Source: an uncultured Streptococcus sp.
GTDB lineage: Bacteria; Bacillota; Bacilli; Lactobacillales; Streptococcaceae
Length of the DNA stretch: 6,078 nucleotides
Assembly (NCBI GenBank): GCA_900755085.1
Contig: CAAEFF010000037.1
Coordinates: forward strand, 1-6,078
Direction: 5' to 3'
Shown: positions 6,054 through 6,078 of the stretch, piece by piece
How the letters are laid out: each line of letters opens with the position of its first letter
Position numbering within the stretch: the stretch's first letter is position 1
Program-made: the position numbers and the translations under genes
Notes under the pieces: generated by a model
The model's database searches: none
Seen by the model: only the letters and a program-made list of their open reading frames with translations
What the model was told of the DNA's origin: nothing

Positions 6054-6067
6054 AGAACTCTATTTAA

Positions 6068-6075
6068 AAGGAGGT
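6068..6075 (+). promoter_or_regulatory. Strong ribosome binding site of an off-window gene
   Basis: AAGGAGGT is almost fully complementary to the 3' end of 16S rRNA. It is followed by AAA at the window end, so a start codon is expected within a few bases past 6078. From memory of pneumococcal gene order the gene would be an M16-family (pitrilysin/insulinase) peptidase. Nothing of its coding sequence is visible. Confidence 0.75.
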
Positions 6076-6078
6076 AAA

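Noticed and set aside
1..6078. CRISPR array, insertion sequence, phage or anti-phage system
   Set aside because: No regular repeats, transposase motifs or known defence domains are seen on either strand; gaps between genes are short and filled by promoters and terminators.

Overview
The window is typical chromosomal DNA of a low-GC Gram-positive bacterium. Protein sequences and gene order point to Streptococcus, most like the mitis/pneumoniae group; I recognise this from memory, with no database search. It holds four complete genes and one gene cut by the left edge, all housekeeping. I see no insertion sequence, phage gene, tRNA, rRNA, riboswitch or CRISPR array.

Layout: (1) 1-1535, minus strand: an ABC-F ATPase of the YbiT type. 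It starts with TTG and runs off the left edge about 30 codons before its expected end. (2) 1536-1740: a divergent promoter region. (3) 1741-2766, plus: trpS, tryptophanyl-tRNA synthetase, followed by its own terminator. (4) 2926-4404, plus: guaB, IMP dehydrogenase, with its own promoter. (5) About 4406-4438: a perfect hairpin with T-runs on both sides, serving as a shared terminator for guaB and the convergent recF. (6) 4459-5921, minus: a two-gene operon, yaaA (S4 RNA-binding protein) then recF, with 2 bases between the yaaA stop and the recF start. (7) 5922-6078: a second divergent promoter region. It ends in a very strong ribosome binding site whose start codon lies just past the right edge. 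From the remembered pneumococcal order, the next gene would be an M16-family peptidase.

The genes serve translation (ABC-F, TrpRS), GTP synthesis (GuaB), and DNA repair plus a ribosome-linked RNA-binding protein (RecF, YaaA). They do not form one pathway.

The most interesting signal is in the ABC-F protein. One of its two composite ATP sites has lost the Walker A lysine and glycines, the Q-loop glutamine, the catalytic glutamate and the partner signature motif, while the other site is intact. Next is a 13-bp palindrome (5938-5950) that makes an extended -10 element on both strands upstream of yaaA. A possible 21-residue leader ORF lies on its rightward side.
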